Positions 24,718 to 34,199 are shown, counted from the first letter of the stretch. The stretch: 64,000 bases of DNA from Stackebrandtia endophytica (GCF_006716355.1 NZ_VFOW01000001.1:2294001-2358000), one strand, 5' to 3'. A program made the numbers and translations. The notes: generated from the letters alone by a model not told the origin.

Positions 24718-25266
24718 TCAGTCGGACCGGAAACGGCGCTTAAGGATCTTCGAACCCTGGTACGGGGTGAGCCCCTGCACGGCCCATCCGCTGACTCGGT
24801 AAAGAATGTGTCCATGCCGCCAGACGTCGTCATGCCGTTCGGCGAGGACGGCCAACTCGGTGTCACGGAACAGATAGACCATCCACTGTGAGCCAACGGT
24901 GAACCGGTCGAGATCCCGATCGGCGACGAGATCGGCCAGATCGGTGTCCCGTCGACTGCCGTCTGCCCGGGTCACGGTTAGCTCGACGACCAGAAAGTAG
25001 CCGGGGGTGACGTCCTCGCTCGTCTTCTCCCTGCGCACACCCGTGACCACGGCATCTCGTTCCTCGCGCACCAGATGGGGAAGCGGCAGAAGGGTTCTGA
25101 ACCAGAACCAGTACCCGAACGAGAGCAGAATCGCCGCGATGACACCCACGACGATCGGTGTCTCGCTCAGACCGAACAGGAACGCCACCGACGCCACCGC
25201 CGTCAACAGCAGTAGGTACCCGAACCACGCTTTCCGCCACAACCAGCGCACATCGTCTTCGGTCAC
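24718..25266 (-). CDS. Hypothetical membrane protein
   Basis: 182 residues. Two close hydrophobic helices (about 12-32 and 35-55: FGYLLLLTAVASVAFLFGL, then VIAAILLSFGYWFWF) are followed by a soluble beta-rich domain (AVVTGVRREKTSEDVTPGY, QWMVYLFRDTELAVL). The GTG at 25266 is chosen since GAGGA lies about 6 bp upstream. In-frame ATGs at 25296 and 25413 sit in sequence without codon-like third-position GC. MITE copy 2 begins 153 bp upstream on the other side. The layout, two N-terminal helices then a soluble domain, recalls DUF3592-like proteins, but I cannot confirm that. Confidence 0.65.
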   Translation of the reverse strand: MTEDDVRWLWRKAWFGYLLLLTAVASVAFLFGLSETPIVVGVIAAILLSFGYWFWFRTLLPLPHLVREERDAVVTGVRREKTSEDVTPGYFLVVELTVTRADGSRRDTDLADLVADRDLDRFTVGSQWMVYLFRDTELAVLAERHDDVWRHGHILYRVSGWAVQGLTPYQGSKILKRRFRSD

Positions 25267-25418
25267 GTCCGTCCTCGCCTTCCGCCTCGAAGACATTGTG
25301 AGGGCCGGGCCTCCCCTACCGGTCACAGGTTCGAGTGGGCCAGCACCTGAGTCCCTCGTTCGGATGAGTTCGGCGGTTTCGGCGTCAGGATCAAACCGCT
25401 GTGCGCTCTCCATCGTTA

Positions 25419-25601
25419 GAAGCTGTCGTTGGACCTCGTTCGTCGTGAGCGGCGGTCCAGGCGAGTGGATCGCAGTGGCGGAGGCGTTCGGCGCATACCG
25501 GCGCTTTTGAAAAAGGCACTGTGTATGCGGGGACACCGACAACACCGCGAGGCGCCCGTCTGGTCGTCGCGCAACAGAACAGCAGGTTCAAAGACAGCTT
25601 C
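25419..25601. mobile_element. MITE copy 2, 183 bp
   Basis: Nearly the same sequence as copy 1 with the same GAAGCTGTC ends (one base change in the left arm) and short indels. It is flanked by TTA on the left and TGA on the right, both of the TNA type but not identical, so the duplication has drifted or the element arose differently. It lies between a membrane-protein gene and a DUF6907 gene that diverge. Confidence 0.85.
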
Positions 25602-25645
25602 TGAAACACCGCAAAACGATGATTTTGAACCACGAGAGGGACACC

Positions 25646-26149
25646 ATGCGCCAGGAGCATGACATCACCGGCACCGGGTCGGTGCTCGACCGACCACCAC
25701 GACCGCAGGTGGTCCGCTGCGTGCGCTGCGGCGCGACCGACGCGATGTTGATCTTCGACTTGGGCCAACCACACCGGGCACGATGTGCGGCGACCGAGCC
25801 CTGCCTGACCGGACCCGAGACGACCGTCTTGACATGTCCATTCTGGTGTGTCGTTGATCATTCCGACGAGACCGGACAGTCGGGTTGGAATCATTTCTCG
25901 GACGAGAACACGGTAGTCATCCGCAATGGAACCGACGTTCACGAAGTCACCATGGGCATCATGGCCTGGCAGGGCGTCGACGGTGAGTTCGAACCCACCG
26001 AGGTCTACCTGGCCAGCCCCGCTATGGAGATGTATCTGTCTCCCGCACAGGCGGCGGCGTTCGCCGGTCAGCTGGGAGTCTTGGCTCGACTGGCCGATCC
26101 CGCGCCACCCGCCGACGCCAGGATGCGACCGCTCGCGCGCCCCGCTTGA
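25646..26149 (+). CDS. DUF6907-type protein
   Basis: 167 residues. The central CPFWCVVDHSD motif with a later His-containing NHFSDENTVV, then VYLASPAMEMYLSPAQAAAF, matches the actinobacterial DUF6907 pattern. The N-terminal part adds a CXXC pair (VRCVRCGATDAM), suggesting a small zinc knuckle. Role unknown; relatives are common near regulatory genes. GAGAGGG lies 5 bp before the ATG. MITE copy 2 ends 44 bp upstream and may carry or alter its promoter. Confidence 0.72.
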   Translation: MRQEHDITGTGSVLDRPPRPQVVRCVRCGATDAMLIFDLGQPHRARCAATEPCLTGPETTVLTCPFWCVVDHSDETGQSGWNHFSDENTVVIRNGTDVHEVTMGIMAWQGVDGEFEPTEVYLASPAMEMYLSPAQAAAFAGQLGVLARLADPAPPADARMRPLARPA

Positions 26150-26174
26150 CCCCCCGACCCCGCAGCCCCGACGT

Positions 26175-26219
26175 CATGGTCTTCGACCGCCCGGCCAGGA
26201 ACCTCGCGGTCGGACCATG
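26175..26219. terminator. Interrupted palindrome between convergent genes
   Basis: CATGGTC pairs with GACCATG, and inside it CGACCGC pairs with GCGGTCG, forming a long stem between the DUF6907 stop and the GNAT gene end. Confidence 0.65.
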
Positions 26220-26225
26220 ACCACC

Positions 26226-26996
26226 TCAACCCCTTGTCGCGTCTCCGCGATGGACCAGTTCGACGGTGCCGCCGATCCGGCGTGCTCCGATCTTGTCGGC
26301 GAGCCGGTTCGACACATTCGTGGTGTCGGCTTCAAGCACCAGCGTGGACAGCCCGATCCGCCGCGCCTCGCGCAGCGTGTCCGCCAACAGTGCGGTGGCC
26401 AGACCACCGCGACGGTGTTGACGGCTGACCCCGACGAACCCGATCCGGGACTGCTGTGGGTTGCGCCAGATGCGGCAGATCCCGTGATAGTCGCCGGAAG
26501 CGTCGACCAGTACCCGGTACAACCGCGGGTCGCACGACGGCGACTGCATTTCGGCGAGAAAGGCTTCGCGGCTCCATCGCCATCCGGATATACCCGGCAC
26601 GTCCTGCCTCAATTCATCGTCCAATTCGCGCAGTCTATCGAGGTCTACTCGATCGGCCGCCTCGACCGTCCACTCCGGAGTTATTTGATGATCGACGAGC
26701 GCACTCACGGCAACGTCACACTCCACCTCGTAAATGTTCTCGTGACGTCGCTCGACGAAGCCGACGGTGAGCACAGTAGACAGCAGCCCATCGTCGTCCG
26801 CCAATTCGATGATGACCTCCCGATCGGTGTCGGCGACCACCGCGGAGAGCAGGTCGGCGACCGAGGTGGGGTCGCCGCCGGGATCCAGCAGGGCTTGACG
26901 TCGGCCGTCGGGTCGCAATCTGACCCGCACCTCACTCAATCGTCCATGATGATCAGTAACAGCGAAGCCGCCCTCGCTTCTCGATATGTCCGTCAT
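26226..26996 (-). CDS. GNAT N-acetyltransferase with N-terminal extension
   Basis: 256 residues. A C-terminal GNAT domain (about 110-256) has the acetyl-CoA loop VGVSRQHRRGGLATALLADT and the ADTTNVSNRLADKIGARRIG segment. The first 105 residues may be a degenerate second GNAT domain or an accessory domain. The acceptor is unknown. The ATG has no clear Shine-Dalgarno site. It is divergent from the RidA gene. Confidence 0.8.
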   Translation of the reverse strand: MTDISRSEGGFAVTDHHGRLSEVRVRLRPDGRRQALLDPGGDPTSVADLLSAVVADTDREVIIELADDDGLLSTVLTVGFVERRHENIYEVECDVAVSALVDHQITPEWTVEAADRVDLDRLRELDDELRQDVPGISGWRWSREAFLAEMQSPSCDPRLYRVLVDASGDYHGICRIWRNPQQSRIGFVGVSRQHRRGGLATALLADTLREARRIGLSTLVLEADTTNVSNRLADKIGARRIGGTVELVHRGDATRG

Positions 26997-27159
26997 GGCC
27001 CGACGCTAGCCGCCACAGCGAATCGCCGACCACCGGTTTTCCGACCAGGGCGAACGCCTCGATGCGAACCGTGATCATGACCTCAAACTCGAATGGTTCT
27101 CTCATGGAGGATCTAGCATCAGCCTGAATCGGTATCGCCATCTCATCTTGAGGAATTTC

Positions 27160-27570
27160 ATGTCACGGTCAGTCTCACTCATCCGTTCGACCTCACTGTC
27201 CGATGTGGCCCAGTACGCTTACGCCGCCACTGCGGCCGGAGGATCCCGCCTGATCTTCCCCGCGGGTGCCTGCCCACTGAACGAGGATGGCACCACCGCA
27301 GCAGTCGGCGACTACGCCGGACAGGCCCGGAAGGTGATGGAGAACCTGCGTACCGCCCTGAACGACGCGGGCGCGGACCTCACCGACGTGGTCTACACCA
27401 GGGTGCTCGTCGCGTCCTCGCGACAGGAGGACCTGGTGACGGCGTGGAACGTCGTGCGTGAGACCTTCGGCGACCACGACGCACCGAGCACCCTGTTCGG
27501 GGTGACGGTGCTCGGATACGACGACCAGCTCGTCGAGGTCGAGGCAGTCGCGGCGGTGCGCGACGAGTAG
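27160..27570 (+). CDS. RidA (YjgF/YER057c/UK114) family protein
   Basis: 136 residues. The order FPAGACPLNEDGTTAAVGDY, ARKVMENLRTALNDAGADL, VYTRVLVASS and then YDDQLVEVEAVAAV is the RidA fold, which forms trimers. True RidA deaminates reactive enamine/imine intermediates using a conserved Arg shortly before the last strand. Here that segment reads APSTLFGVTVLGYDDQ with no Arg at the usual place, so it belongs to another Rid subgroup or has lost deaminase activity. GAGGA lies 6 bp before the ATG at 27160. A hairpin follows the stop. Confidence 0.88.
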   Translation: MSRSVSLIRSTSLSDVAQYAYAATAAGGSRLIFPAGACPLNEDGTTAAVGDYAGQARKVMENLRTALNDAGADLTDVVYTRVLVASSRQEDLVTAWNVVRETFGDHDAPSTLFGVTVLGYDDQLVEVEAVAAVRDE

Positions 27571-27575
27571 GGGCA

Positions 27576-27606
27576 TGCGGCGGCACCCGTACCGGGCACC
27601 GCCGCA
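27576..27606. terminator. Hairpin after the RidA gene
   Basis: TGCGGCGG and CCGCCGCA pair, and CCCG pairs with CGGG inside a two-base mismatch. The hairpin starts 5 bp after the stop codon. Confidence 0.65.
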
Positions 27607-27732
27607 ATGTTCGTCCTATCCGATCAGACGACTTGTCCACTCAGCACACTGCGGCTCCGAGTCGGGCGCGGCATTTATCATCGATCCCGCGCCCCACTCG
27701 TCCATCCACAATCAGCGGTTATCCGCCTCGGC

Positions 27733-28817
27733 TCACGCCGTGTCGGACTCGGTGGGCTGACGCCGGGTCAGCCACAGCAGAGCGGCACCCCCGATGATCG
27801 CCACCACCCCGATGACCAGCATGGGACCGACGGCACGCCCCGTCGTGGGCAGCCCCGGCGCGGTCGGCTCCACCGTGGGCACGACCGGCGACTGGCTGGG
27901 TGACTCCGTCGGCGGTTCGGTCGGGCTCTCCGTCGGCGGTTCGGTCGGCGAGGTCGGCGTCTCCGTCGGTGACGTGGGGGTTTCCGACGGGCTCTCCGTC
28001 GGCGAAGTCGGTGTCTCTGAAGGCGTCTCGGTCGGCGTCTCCGTCGGACCGCTCGGCGGGATGCACTCCACTCGCACATAACCGACGTTCATCGTGAACA
28101 ACGGCCCACGGTATACCAGGTCTCCGTTCTCGTCGTACAGCTCCGCCGTCACCTCGTAGTGCAGATACGCCTCGGCGCTGACCACGTCCTGTTCGTTGAC
28201 GACGTTCTCTACCACCGCCGAGTTCACGGTGATGGCTCCCTCGGCGACGCCGGACATGTTCAGCTCATCACCGGTGACCGCGAGTTCGGTGGGGACACCG
28301 AACGGGACCAGCTGCCCAGGACGGACGTCTCGGCACCATCGGTGCGCGCGTACGCCAGCGCCGAACCCGGGACGTTGTCGATGCAACGGGCGTAGGAGTC
28401 CACCGATCCCGCGGTCAGGAAGTCCGGGACCCCGTTGTAGTCCAGCTCGAACGCGGTCGCGTTGGTGCGAGCGGTGAGCTGGCCGGGCGGGTCCTCCCAG
28501 GTGGTCTCGACCACCTGCTCCCCCGCGACGTACACCAGCCCCAGCACCCCGTCGGGGTCGCTGAAGTCCCCCTCGATCCGGTCGGACGGCAGGCTGACAT
28601 CCGGGGTCCCGGCGGTTCCGTACTCCCCGTCGAAACCGTTCACCGGGATCGCCGGCACGTCGGTGATCATGAGGTCGACCAGGGTCGCGTCCGCATCATG
28701 CACCTCCGCGGCAAGACCCGCGGGCGCGAGTGCCAGCCCTCCCACCAGCGCCGCCACACCCCCGACGCCGAGAACCATCCCGGTGGTGCGCAGCATCCAG
28801 CAGTCACGTGTTCGCAT
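27733..28817 (-). pseudogene. Sortase-anchored (LPTTG) surface protein, disrupted by a -1 frameshift
   Basis: Two overlapping frames together form one protein of about 360 residues. The first (from 28817) gives a signal peptide and a beta-rich exported domain (VDLMITDVPAIPVNGFDGE, LTARTNATAFELDY). The second continues it (VPFGVPTELAVTGDELNMSG, SAEAYLHYEVTAELYD). A Pro/Thr/Ser/Glu stalk of (S/T)PTE-type repeats then leads to LPTTG, a membrane helix (MLVIGVVAIIGGAALLWL) and a basic tail, the layout of a sortase substrate. The frames must join near 28310-28335 by a single -1 step, equivalent to one missing base. GGAGG lies 9 bp before the ATG. It may be a broken gene, a sequencing error or, less likely, programmed frameshifting. 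Confidence 0.72.
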
Positions 28818-29048
28818 TTACCGACGCCTCCCCCACATAGGCACAGCCCGCTGGAACCCGGGCCAACCGCTGGATTATGGTGGCTGGCGAGGTCGCTGCT
28901 GGATACGCCGCGCGGTCTCATCCCTTTCTTCGGTCAAAGTCGGCACGTTCGTCGTGCCCCAACGCGCTGGCCGCATTGCGGCATTTCATGCAGATCGTGA
29001 CGTATTGTCCGATCGGCGGCCGAAGAACTACGTCGACTGGAGGTGATC

Positions 29049-29351
29049 ATGCAACTCGTTCCATCCGACACCGAGAAGCTGCTGTTGTATGTGGCGGGAA
29101 TGGTGGCGCGCGACCGTTTGGACCGTGGGCTGCGCCTCAACCATCCCGAGGCCGTCGCATTGCTGTCCACCTGGGTACTGGAACGGGCCCGTGAGGGCGC
29201 AACGGTGCCCGAGCTGATGAACGACGGCACCACAGTGCTCAAACGCCGTCAGGTCATGGACGGCGTTCCCGAGATGATCCCGTACATCCAGGTCGAGGCC
29301 ACCTTCCCCGACGGGCGCAAGCTCGTCACGATCACGGAGCCGATTCAATGA
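29049..29351 (+). CDS. ureA: Urease subunit gamma
   Basis: 100 residues, the usual size. [40 protein letters not shown] and [18 protein letters not shown] are the typical gamma segments. Part of the (alpha-beta-gamma)3 nickel enzyme that hydrolyses urea to ammonia and carbamate in the cytoplasm. GGAGG precedes the ATG at 29049; a GTG 6 bp upstream is within the site. First gene of the operon; its stop overlaps the ureB start (ATGA). Confidence 0.96.
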   Translation: MQLVPSDTEKLLLYVAGMVARDRLDRGLRLNHPEAVALLSTWVLERAREGATVPELMNDGTTVLKRRQVMDGVPEMIPYIQVEATFPDGRKLVTITEPIQ

Positions 29352-29635
29352 TCCCCGGCGAGATCTACCCCCGAATCGAACCGGTCGAGATCAACGTCGG
29401 TCGAGAGAGCCAACAGATCGTCATCGTCAACAACGGCGATCGCCCGATCCAGATCGGCTCCCACATCCATCTTCCCGACACCAACCCCGCTCTCGAGTTC
29501 AAACGCGAGGAAGCCGAGGGCTACCGACTCGACATCGAGGCGGGTAAGTCGATCCGGTTCGAGCCCGGCGTGAGCAAGATCGTCGACATCGTCGAGTTCG
29601 GGGGCGACAAGACGGTTCCCGGACTTCAGCCCTGA
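29348..29635 (+). CDS. ureB: Urease subunit beta
   Basis: 95 residues. [20 protein letters not shown] at the start and [20 protein letters not shown] with the conserved GSHIH, then [20 protein letters not shown], are standard. The ATGA overlap with ureA couples translation, and it is separated from ureC by 33 bp. Beta and gamma are separate genes here, not fused as in Helicobacter. Confidence 0.96.
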   Translation: MIPGEIYPRIEPVEINVGRESQQIVIVNNGDRPIQIGSHIHLPDTNPALEFKREEAEGYRLDIEAGKSIRFEPGVSKIVDIVEFGGDKTVPGLQP

Positions 29636-29668
29636 CCATGTCCCTTCACACCTCACGGGGTACCAGCG

Positions 29669-31375
29669 ATGCAATCCATTGAACGCGACGAATACGTCAC
29701 GATGTACGGCCCCAGCGTCGGCGACCAGATCCGTCTGGCCGACACCGACCTGTGGATCGAGGTCGAGGAGGACCGCACCTGCGGTGGTGACGAGTCGGTC
29801 TTCGGCGGCGGCAAGACCATCCGGGAGTCCATGGGACAGAGCACCGTCCTGCGGTCACAGGGTGCGCTCGACGTCGTGATCACCAACGTGATCATCCTCG
29901 ACCATTGGGGAATCGTGCGCGCCGATGTGGGCATCCGCGACGGCAGGATCACCGCGATCGGCAAATCCGGTAATCCCGACGTCATGGACGGAATCCACCC
30001 CGACCTCATCATCGGCCCGTCCACCGACGTGATCGCCGGCGAGGGGAAGATCCTCACCCCCGGTGCGGTGGACACCCACGTCCACTTCCTCAGCGAGATC
30101 GAGATGATGGAGGCGTTGACCACCGGAACCACCACCGTGATCGGCGGCGGGGTCGGCCCGACCGAGGGCTCGAAAGCCACCACGGTCACGCCAGGCGCGC
30201 ATTCACTGGCGTTGATGCACCGCGCGCTGGACCGCCTCCCGCTCAACGTGATCCTGTTCGGCAAGGGCAGCACCGTCTCGCTCGACGCCATGCGGGAGGA
30301 GGCCGTGGCCGGCGCCGGTGGCTACAAGGTGCACGAGGACTGGGGAGCCACACCCGCCGTCATCGACAAGTCCCTGGTCGCCGCCGAGGAGTTCGGTCTC
30401 CAGGTCGCACTGCACGCCGACAGCCTCAACGAGACCGGGTACCTGGAACAGACCCTCGCCGCGATCAACGGCCGCGGCATCCACGTGTTCCACTCCGAAG
30501 GCGCCGGAGGCGGACACGCACCCGACATCATGGCGGTCGCCGGTTACGACTACGTGCTGCCCGCCTCGACCAACCCGACGCTGCCCTACACCGCCAACAC
30601 GGTCGCCGAACACGTCGACATGTTGATGGTGGTGCACCACTTGAACCCGAAGGTGCCCGAGGACAAGGCGTTCGCCGAATCGCGTATCCGGGCCTCCACC
30701 ATGGCCGCCGAGGACTATCTGCACGACATCGGTGCCATCTCGATCACCTCCTCCGACGCCCAGGCGATGGGACGCATCGGGGAACTGATCTGCCGTACCT
30801 GGCAGGTCGCGCACGTGATGAAGCGGCGATTCGGCCCGTTGGGTTCGGGGCCGGCCGACAACGAGCGGGCCCGCCGTTACGTCGCCAAGTACACGATCTG
30901 CCCGGCGGTGGCGCACGGCATCGATCACGAGATCGGGTCGATCGAGGCGGGCAAACTCGCCGACCTGGTGCTGTGGGATCCGGCGTTCTTCGGAATCCGG
31001 CCCACCTCGGTCATCAAGGCGGGCGCGATCGTGGCGGCGCCGTTGGGCGACCCCAACGGCGCGGTACCGATGCCGCAGCCGGTGTTTCTTCGGCCAACGC
31101 TGCCGGCTCGGGCGGCGGCCGCCGCCACGCTGGCCACCTCCTGGGTGTCACCGTTGGCCATGGAGGACGGGCTTCGGGAGAAGCTGGGTTTGAGTCGCCG
31201 GATGGCGGCGGTGAAACCGACCCGGAACATCACCAAGGCCGACATGCCCAACAACACCGCGCTTCCCAAGATCACGATCGACCCGGACAAGTTCCGAGTC
31301 ACCGTGGACGGGGAACTCATGAATGCCTACGCCGTCGACGAGTTGCCGCTGACTCAGCGGTACACGTTGTTCTAG
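29669..31375 (+). CDS. ureC: Urease subunit alpha (catalytic), flap Cys replaced by Val
   Basis: 568 residues. Sporosarcina pasteurii numbering fits directly: nickel ligands His137 and His139 (VDTHVHF), carbamylated Lys220 (YKVHEDWG), His249 (ALHAD), His275 (VFHSEG) and Asp363 ([10 protein letters not shown]) are all present, with catalytic His323 and Arg339. The mobile-flap cysteine at 322 is Val here (LMVVHHLN instead of MVCHHLD). In Klebsiella aerogenes urease this Cys is not essential but affects rate, pH response and thiol-reagent sensitivity. The enzyme should be active and insensitive to reagents that attack that Cys (inference). The ATG follows only a weak GGGG site. Confidence 0.95.
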   Translation: MQSIERDEYVTMYGPSVGDQIRLADTDLWIEVEEDRTCGGDESVFGGGKTIRESMGQSTVLRSQGALDVVITNVIILDHWGIVRADVGIRDGRITAIGKSGNPDVMDGIHPDLIIGPSTDVIAGEGKILTPGAVDTHVHFLSEIEMMEALTTGTTTVIGGGVGPTEGSKATTVTPGAHSLALMHRALDRLPLNVILFGKGSTVSLDAMREEAVAGAGGYKVHEDWGATPAVIDKSLVAAEEFGLQVALHADSLNETGYLEQTLAAINGRGIHVFHSEGAGGGHAPDIMAVAGYDYVLPASTNPTLPYTANTVAEHVDMLMVVHHLNPKVPEDKAFAESRIRASTMAAEDYLHDIGAISITSSDAQAMGRIGELICRTWQVAHVMKRRFGPLGSGPADNERARRYVAKYTICPAVAHGIDHEIGSIEAGKLADLVLWDPAFFGIRPTSVIKAGAIVAAPLGDPNGAVPMPQPVFLRPTLPARAAAAATLATSWVSPLAMEDGLREKLGLSRRMAAVKPTRNITKADMPNNTALPKITIDPDKFRVTVDGELMNAYAVDELPLTQRYTLF

Positions 31376-31382
31376 GTGCGCC

Positions 31383-32051
31383 GTGTCAGGTGAATTCGGT
31401 GCCCTACTGCTGTCGGACGCGCGGTTGCCGATCGGCGGTCACGCCTACTCGGCGGGACTGGAACCGGGCCTACTCGATGGGATGTCCGCAACGGACATTC
31501 CCCGGTACCTGGAGGCCCGACTGCGAACCGTCGGGTTCGTCGAGGCGGCTGCCGCGGTGTTGGCTCACCGCACCGTGACCAGGGATCCGGACGGTCTGGG
31601 CACCGTCCACGACGCACTGTTGGCTCGCACGCCCAGCGCGCCGGCCCGGCAGGTGTCGGCGATGCTGGGCCGGGGGCTGTACCGATTGGGCACCCGGTTG
31701 TGGCCCGATCATCCGGCGATCACGGCACTGCGCGGGCTCGGCAATGCTCCACAGCGGCCGGTCGCGTTCGGTGTGGTGGCCGCCGCGATGAACCTGGACG
31801 CCGAGCACATCGCCCGTTCCAGTCTCTACGACGATGCGCAAACCGTCGCCTCGGCGGCGCTGAAACTCGCTCCCGCCGATCCCGTCGACGTCGTCGGCTG
31901 GGTGCTGGCGGCCGAGCCCACGATCTCACGACTGGTGTCGGAAGCGGTCGCCGAATGGACCCCCGACACCCTGCCATCGGTGACCGCACCACAGATCGAG
32001 GTGTGGTCGCTGGACCACAAACACCGAACCAGGAGGATTTTCGTTGCCTGA
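31383..32051 (+). CDS. ureF: Urease accessory protein UreF
   Basis: 222 residues. [20 protein letters not shown] is the characteristic N-terminal UreF segment (Leu-x-x-Pro-x-Gly-x-His/Ser-x-x-Ser). Later parts include [20 protein letters not shown] and [21 protein letters not shown]. All-helical; it binds UreD and UreG in the apo-urease activation complex and acts as a check on GTP-dependent nickel insertion. The GTG start lies 8 bp after the ureC stop; the stop overlaps the ureG start region (8 bp), so translation is coupled. Confidence 0.92.
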   Translation: MSGEFGALLLSDARLPIGGHAYSAGLEPGLLDGMSATDIPRYLEARLRTVGFVEAAAAVLAHRTVTRDPDGLGTVHDALLARTPSAPARQVSAMLGRGLYRLGTRLWPDHPAITALRGLGNAPQRPVAFGVVAAAMNLDAEHIARSSLYDDAQTVASAALKLAPADPVDVVGWVLAAEPTISRLVSEAVAEWTPDTLPSVTAPQIEVWSLDHKHRTRRIFVA

Positions 32052-32778
32052 CCACACTCACACCGCACCGACCCGCGCCATGCGACTGGGAGTCGCCGGC
32101 CCCGTCGGTACCGGAAAGAGCACCCTCATCGCGACACTGTGCCGGGAACTGGCCGCTGAACTGAGCATCGCCGTCGTCACCAACGACATCTACACCGACG
32201 AGGACGCTCGCCTGCTGCGCGCCGCCGGGGTGCTGCCGGTCGAACGGATTCACGCTGTCGAGACCGGGGCCTGCCCGCACACGGCGATCCGGGACGATGT
32301 GACCCCGAACCTGCTGGCGATCGAGGACATGGAGGCCAAGTTCACGCCCCTCGACCTCGTCATCGTCGAAAGCGGCGGCGACAACCTGACCGCGACGTTC
32401 AGTCCCGCACTGGCCGACGCACAGATCTTCTGTCTGGACGTCGCCGGCGGCGGAGACGTGGCCCGCAAGGGCGGACCCGGCATCGAGCGCGCGGACCTGT
32501 TGGTGGTCAACAAGACCGACCTCGCCCCTCACGTCAATGTGGATGCCGAAGCCATGGTTGCCGACGCTCAGCGCGCCCGCGACGGCCTTCCGGTCCTGGC
32601 GTTGAGCCAGCGCGACGACGCGTCGGTTCAACGACTCGCAGACTGGGTGCGCACCACGTTGACCGGTTACCGAGCCGGAAGCCACATCGCCCGGGACCCC
32701 GGTCCGATGGCACCGCACAGCCACGGTGACGGCGAACCACACACCCACGACGACGGCGTCACGCACGCACACGCATGA
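32044..32778 (+). CDS. ureG: Urease accessory GTPase UreG with His-rich ends
   Basis: 244 residues. P-loop GPVGTGKS (19-26), the metal motif CPH (77-79) in [32 protein letters not shown] and the guanine-specific VNKTDLAP are all present. UreG is a GTP-dependent metallochaperone that carries nickel to the UreD-UreF-urease complex. Both ends are His-rich: MPDHTHT at the start and a tail of about 20 residues with seven or so His ([20 protein letters not shown]). No ureE is present in the operon, so the tail may store or collect nickel. The start is TTG with AGGAGG 7 bp upstream. The stop overlaps the ureD start (ATGA). Confidence 0.94.
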   Translation: MPDHTHTAPTRAMRLGVAGPVGTGKSTLIATLCRELAAELSIAVVTNDIYTDEDARLLRAAGVLPVERIHAVETGACPHTAIRDDVTPNLLAIEDMEAKFTPLDLVIVESGGDNLTATFSPALADAQIFCLDVAGGGDVARKGGPGIERADLLVVNKTDLAPHVNVDAEAMVADAQRARDGLPVLALSQRDDASVQRLADWVRTTLTGYRAGSHIARDPGPMAPHSHGDGEPHTHDDGVTHAHA

Positions 32779-33623
32779 GTACCACCGCACCGGGAAGCCG
32801 ACCCGACACGAACGCGCCCACCGTGGTCGCCGTCGATCTGGTCAACGGGAGACCGCGACTGTCCATGCGCAACGGCACCTACCTGAGTCCTCGACCGTTG
32901 CCCCCCAAGGGAAACCTCGCGCGCATCACGTTGATGAGCATCTACGCCATGTTGTTGGGTGGCGATGACGTCCACATCGATATCCGGGTGGGTTCGGGAG
33001 TCGGCCTGGAGATCGTGGAGCCGTCGGGCGTCGTCGCCTACGACGCACACGGTCGGAACCAACAGTGGACGGTGACCGCGACGGTCGCCGACGCCGGCTT
33101 CCTGGTGTGGCGGAGCGCTGCCTTCGTCGTGACGGCGGGCGCCGACGTCATTCGGCGTACCACACTGGACATAGCCGCCGGTGGGTGCGCCCTGATGTCG
33201 GAGACCATCGCGCTGGGGCGAAGCTACGAGGACGCTGCCGGTCCGTTCCGATCGATCAACCGGGTCTCCCATGACGGGCGACCACTGCTGGTCGAGGACA
33301 TCGACCTACGCGACCGGCACCTGACTCAGTCGGTCGGCATCCTGGGTGACAACCGGGTGATGAGCACCGTGATGCTGCTGGGCAAGGCTCCACAGGAGAT
33401 GGTCGCCGCATGCGAGTCACCACTGCACGGCCCCGGCGCGTTGGCGCGCGCCGTGGCCGGTCACGCTCATGAGGCCGAGCAACTGGTCGACGGTTCCTGG
33501 CACCGGTGGCGCACCGAGTTCGCCACGCCTCGACGAGCCGCGCCACCACAACGTTCGGCGTCACCCGAGAGTGCGCGACCGGCGACGCGGGCATCCGAAG
33601 ATGAGACGCCAGTGCTCACATAG
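32775..33623 (+). CDS. ureD: Urease accessory protein UreD (UreH)
   Basis: 282 residues. [20 protein letters not shown], a central series of beta strands and [18 protein letters not shown] follow the UreD/UreH pattern of a beta-helical scaffold that binds UreF and tunnels nickel to urease. The sequence is divergent, and the C-terminal 40 residues are Pro/Ala/Ser-rich and probably disordered. Coupled to ureG through ATGA. It ends the operon. A nickel importer is not visible in this window. Confidence 0.85.
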   Translation: MSTTAPGSRPDTNAPTVVAVDLVNGRPRLSMRNGTYLSPRPLPPKGNLARITLMSIYAMLLGGDDVHIDIRVGSGVGLEIVEPSGVVAYDAHGRNQQWTVTATVADAGFLVWRSAAFVVTAGADVIRRTTLDIAAGGCALMSETIALGRSYEDAAGPFRSINRVSHDGRPLLVEDIDLRDRHLTQSVGILGDNRVMSTVMLLGKAPQEMVAACESPLHGPGALARAVAGHAHEAEQLVDGSWHRWRTEFATPRRAAPPQRSASPESARPATRASEDETPVLT

Positions 33624-33638
33624 CCGACCGAAATTCGT

Positions 33639-33674
33639 TTCGGATCCGCAGTGGCCCGCTCCTATACTCGGCCG
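33639..33674 (+). promoter_or_regulatory. Likely leaderless promoter for the GNAT at 33675
   Basis: TTCGGA (33639-33644), an 18-bp spacer and TATACT (33663-33668) end 6 bp before the ATG, with no ribosome-binding site. The spacing fits transcription starting at the A of the start codon. Confidence 0.5.
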
Positions 33675-34199
33675 ATGATCCGCTCGGCAGTTCCCGCAGA
33701 TGCGCAGGCGATAGGTGGCGTGAAAGTCCGCGCGTGGCGAAACGCCTACGCCGACTTCATGAGTCACGACTATCTTCACGGGCTCGACCCGATGAGCGAG
33801 GCCGGGGAGTGGGCCGAGTATCTGACGGAGATCCCGGACGAGCAGCGCCTGTGGATCGCACAGGAAGACGACGTCGTGGTCGGGTTCTGCCGGACCGGTC
33901 CGTCCGATGAGGAGCAAGATCGAGATCTCGGTTCTCGCGCGGCCGAAGTCTACGGACTGTACATCGAACCCGATCGCATCGGCACCGGCCTGGGCAGGCG
34001 CCTGTTCGCGCACGCGGTCGACGATCTCGAAGAGCGAGGCCACCGCCCGTTGTGTGTGTACGCGTATGTTCCCAACACGGTGGCGATACGTTTCTACCAG
34101 CGAGCGGGCTTCCGGCCCGATGGCACGACTCGTGCGTCCGAAGACGGTGGTGTCGAGCTCGTCGAGGCGCGACTGGTGAAGCCGGACTCGACGCGATAG
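33675..34199 (+). CDS. GNAT N-acetyltransferase
   Basis: 174 residues, one GNAT domain (about 1-165). It begins MIRSAVPADAQAIGGVKVRA, with VYGLYIEPDRIGTGLGRRLF as the acetyl-CoA loop and VPNTVAIRFYQRAGFRPDG near the end. This resembles ribosomal-protein-type or amine GNATs; acceptor unknown. The ATG at 33675 is preferred over a GTG at 33651 because the family N-terminus begins there and a -10 box lies 6 bp upstream, implying a leaderless message. It stands alone after the urease operon. Confidence 0.85.
   Translation: MIRSAVPADAQAIGGVKVRAWRNAYADFMSHDYLHGLDPMSEAGEWAEYLTEIPDEQRLWIAQEDDVVVGFCRTGPSDEEQDRDLGSRAAEVYGLYIEPDRIGTGLGRRLFAHAVDDLEERGHRPLCVYAYVPNTVAIRFYQRAGFRPDGTTRASEDGGVELVEARLVKPDSTR

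Noticed and set aside
25267-25413. N-terminal extension of the 24718 membrane protein starting at the edge of MITE copy 2
   Set aside because: Codons in this stretch lack the third-position GC of real genes, and GTG 25266 has a better ribosome site.
30203-30928. 241-codon minus-strand ORF within ureC
   Set aside because: Antisense shadow of a fully conserved urease gene.
33628-33643. Short hairpin CCGAAA-TTCG-TTTCGG as the urease operon terminator
   Set aside because: The stem is only 6 bp with two A-T ends and overlaps the probable -35 region of the next gene; too weak to call.
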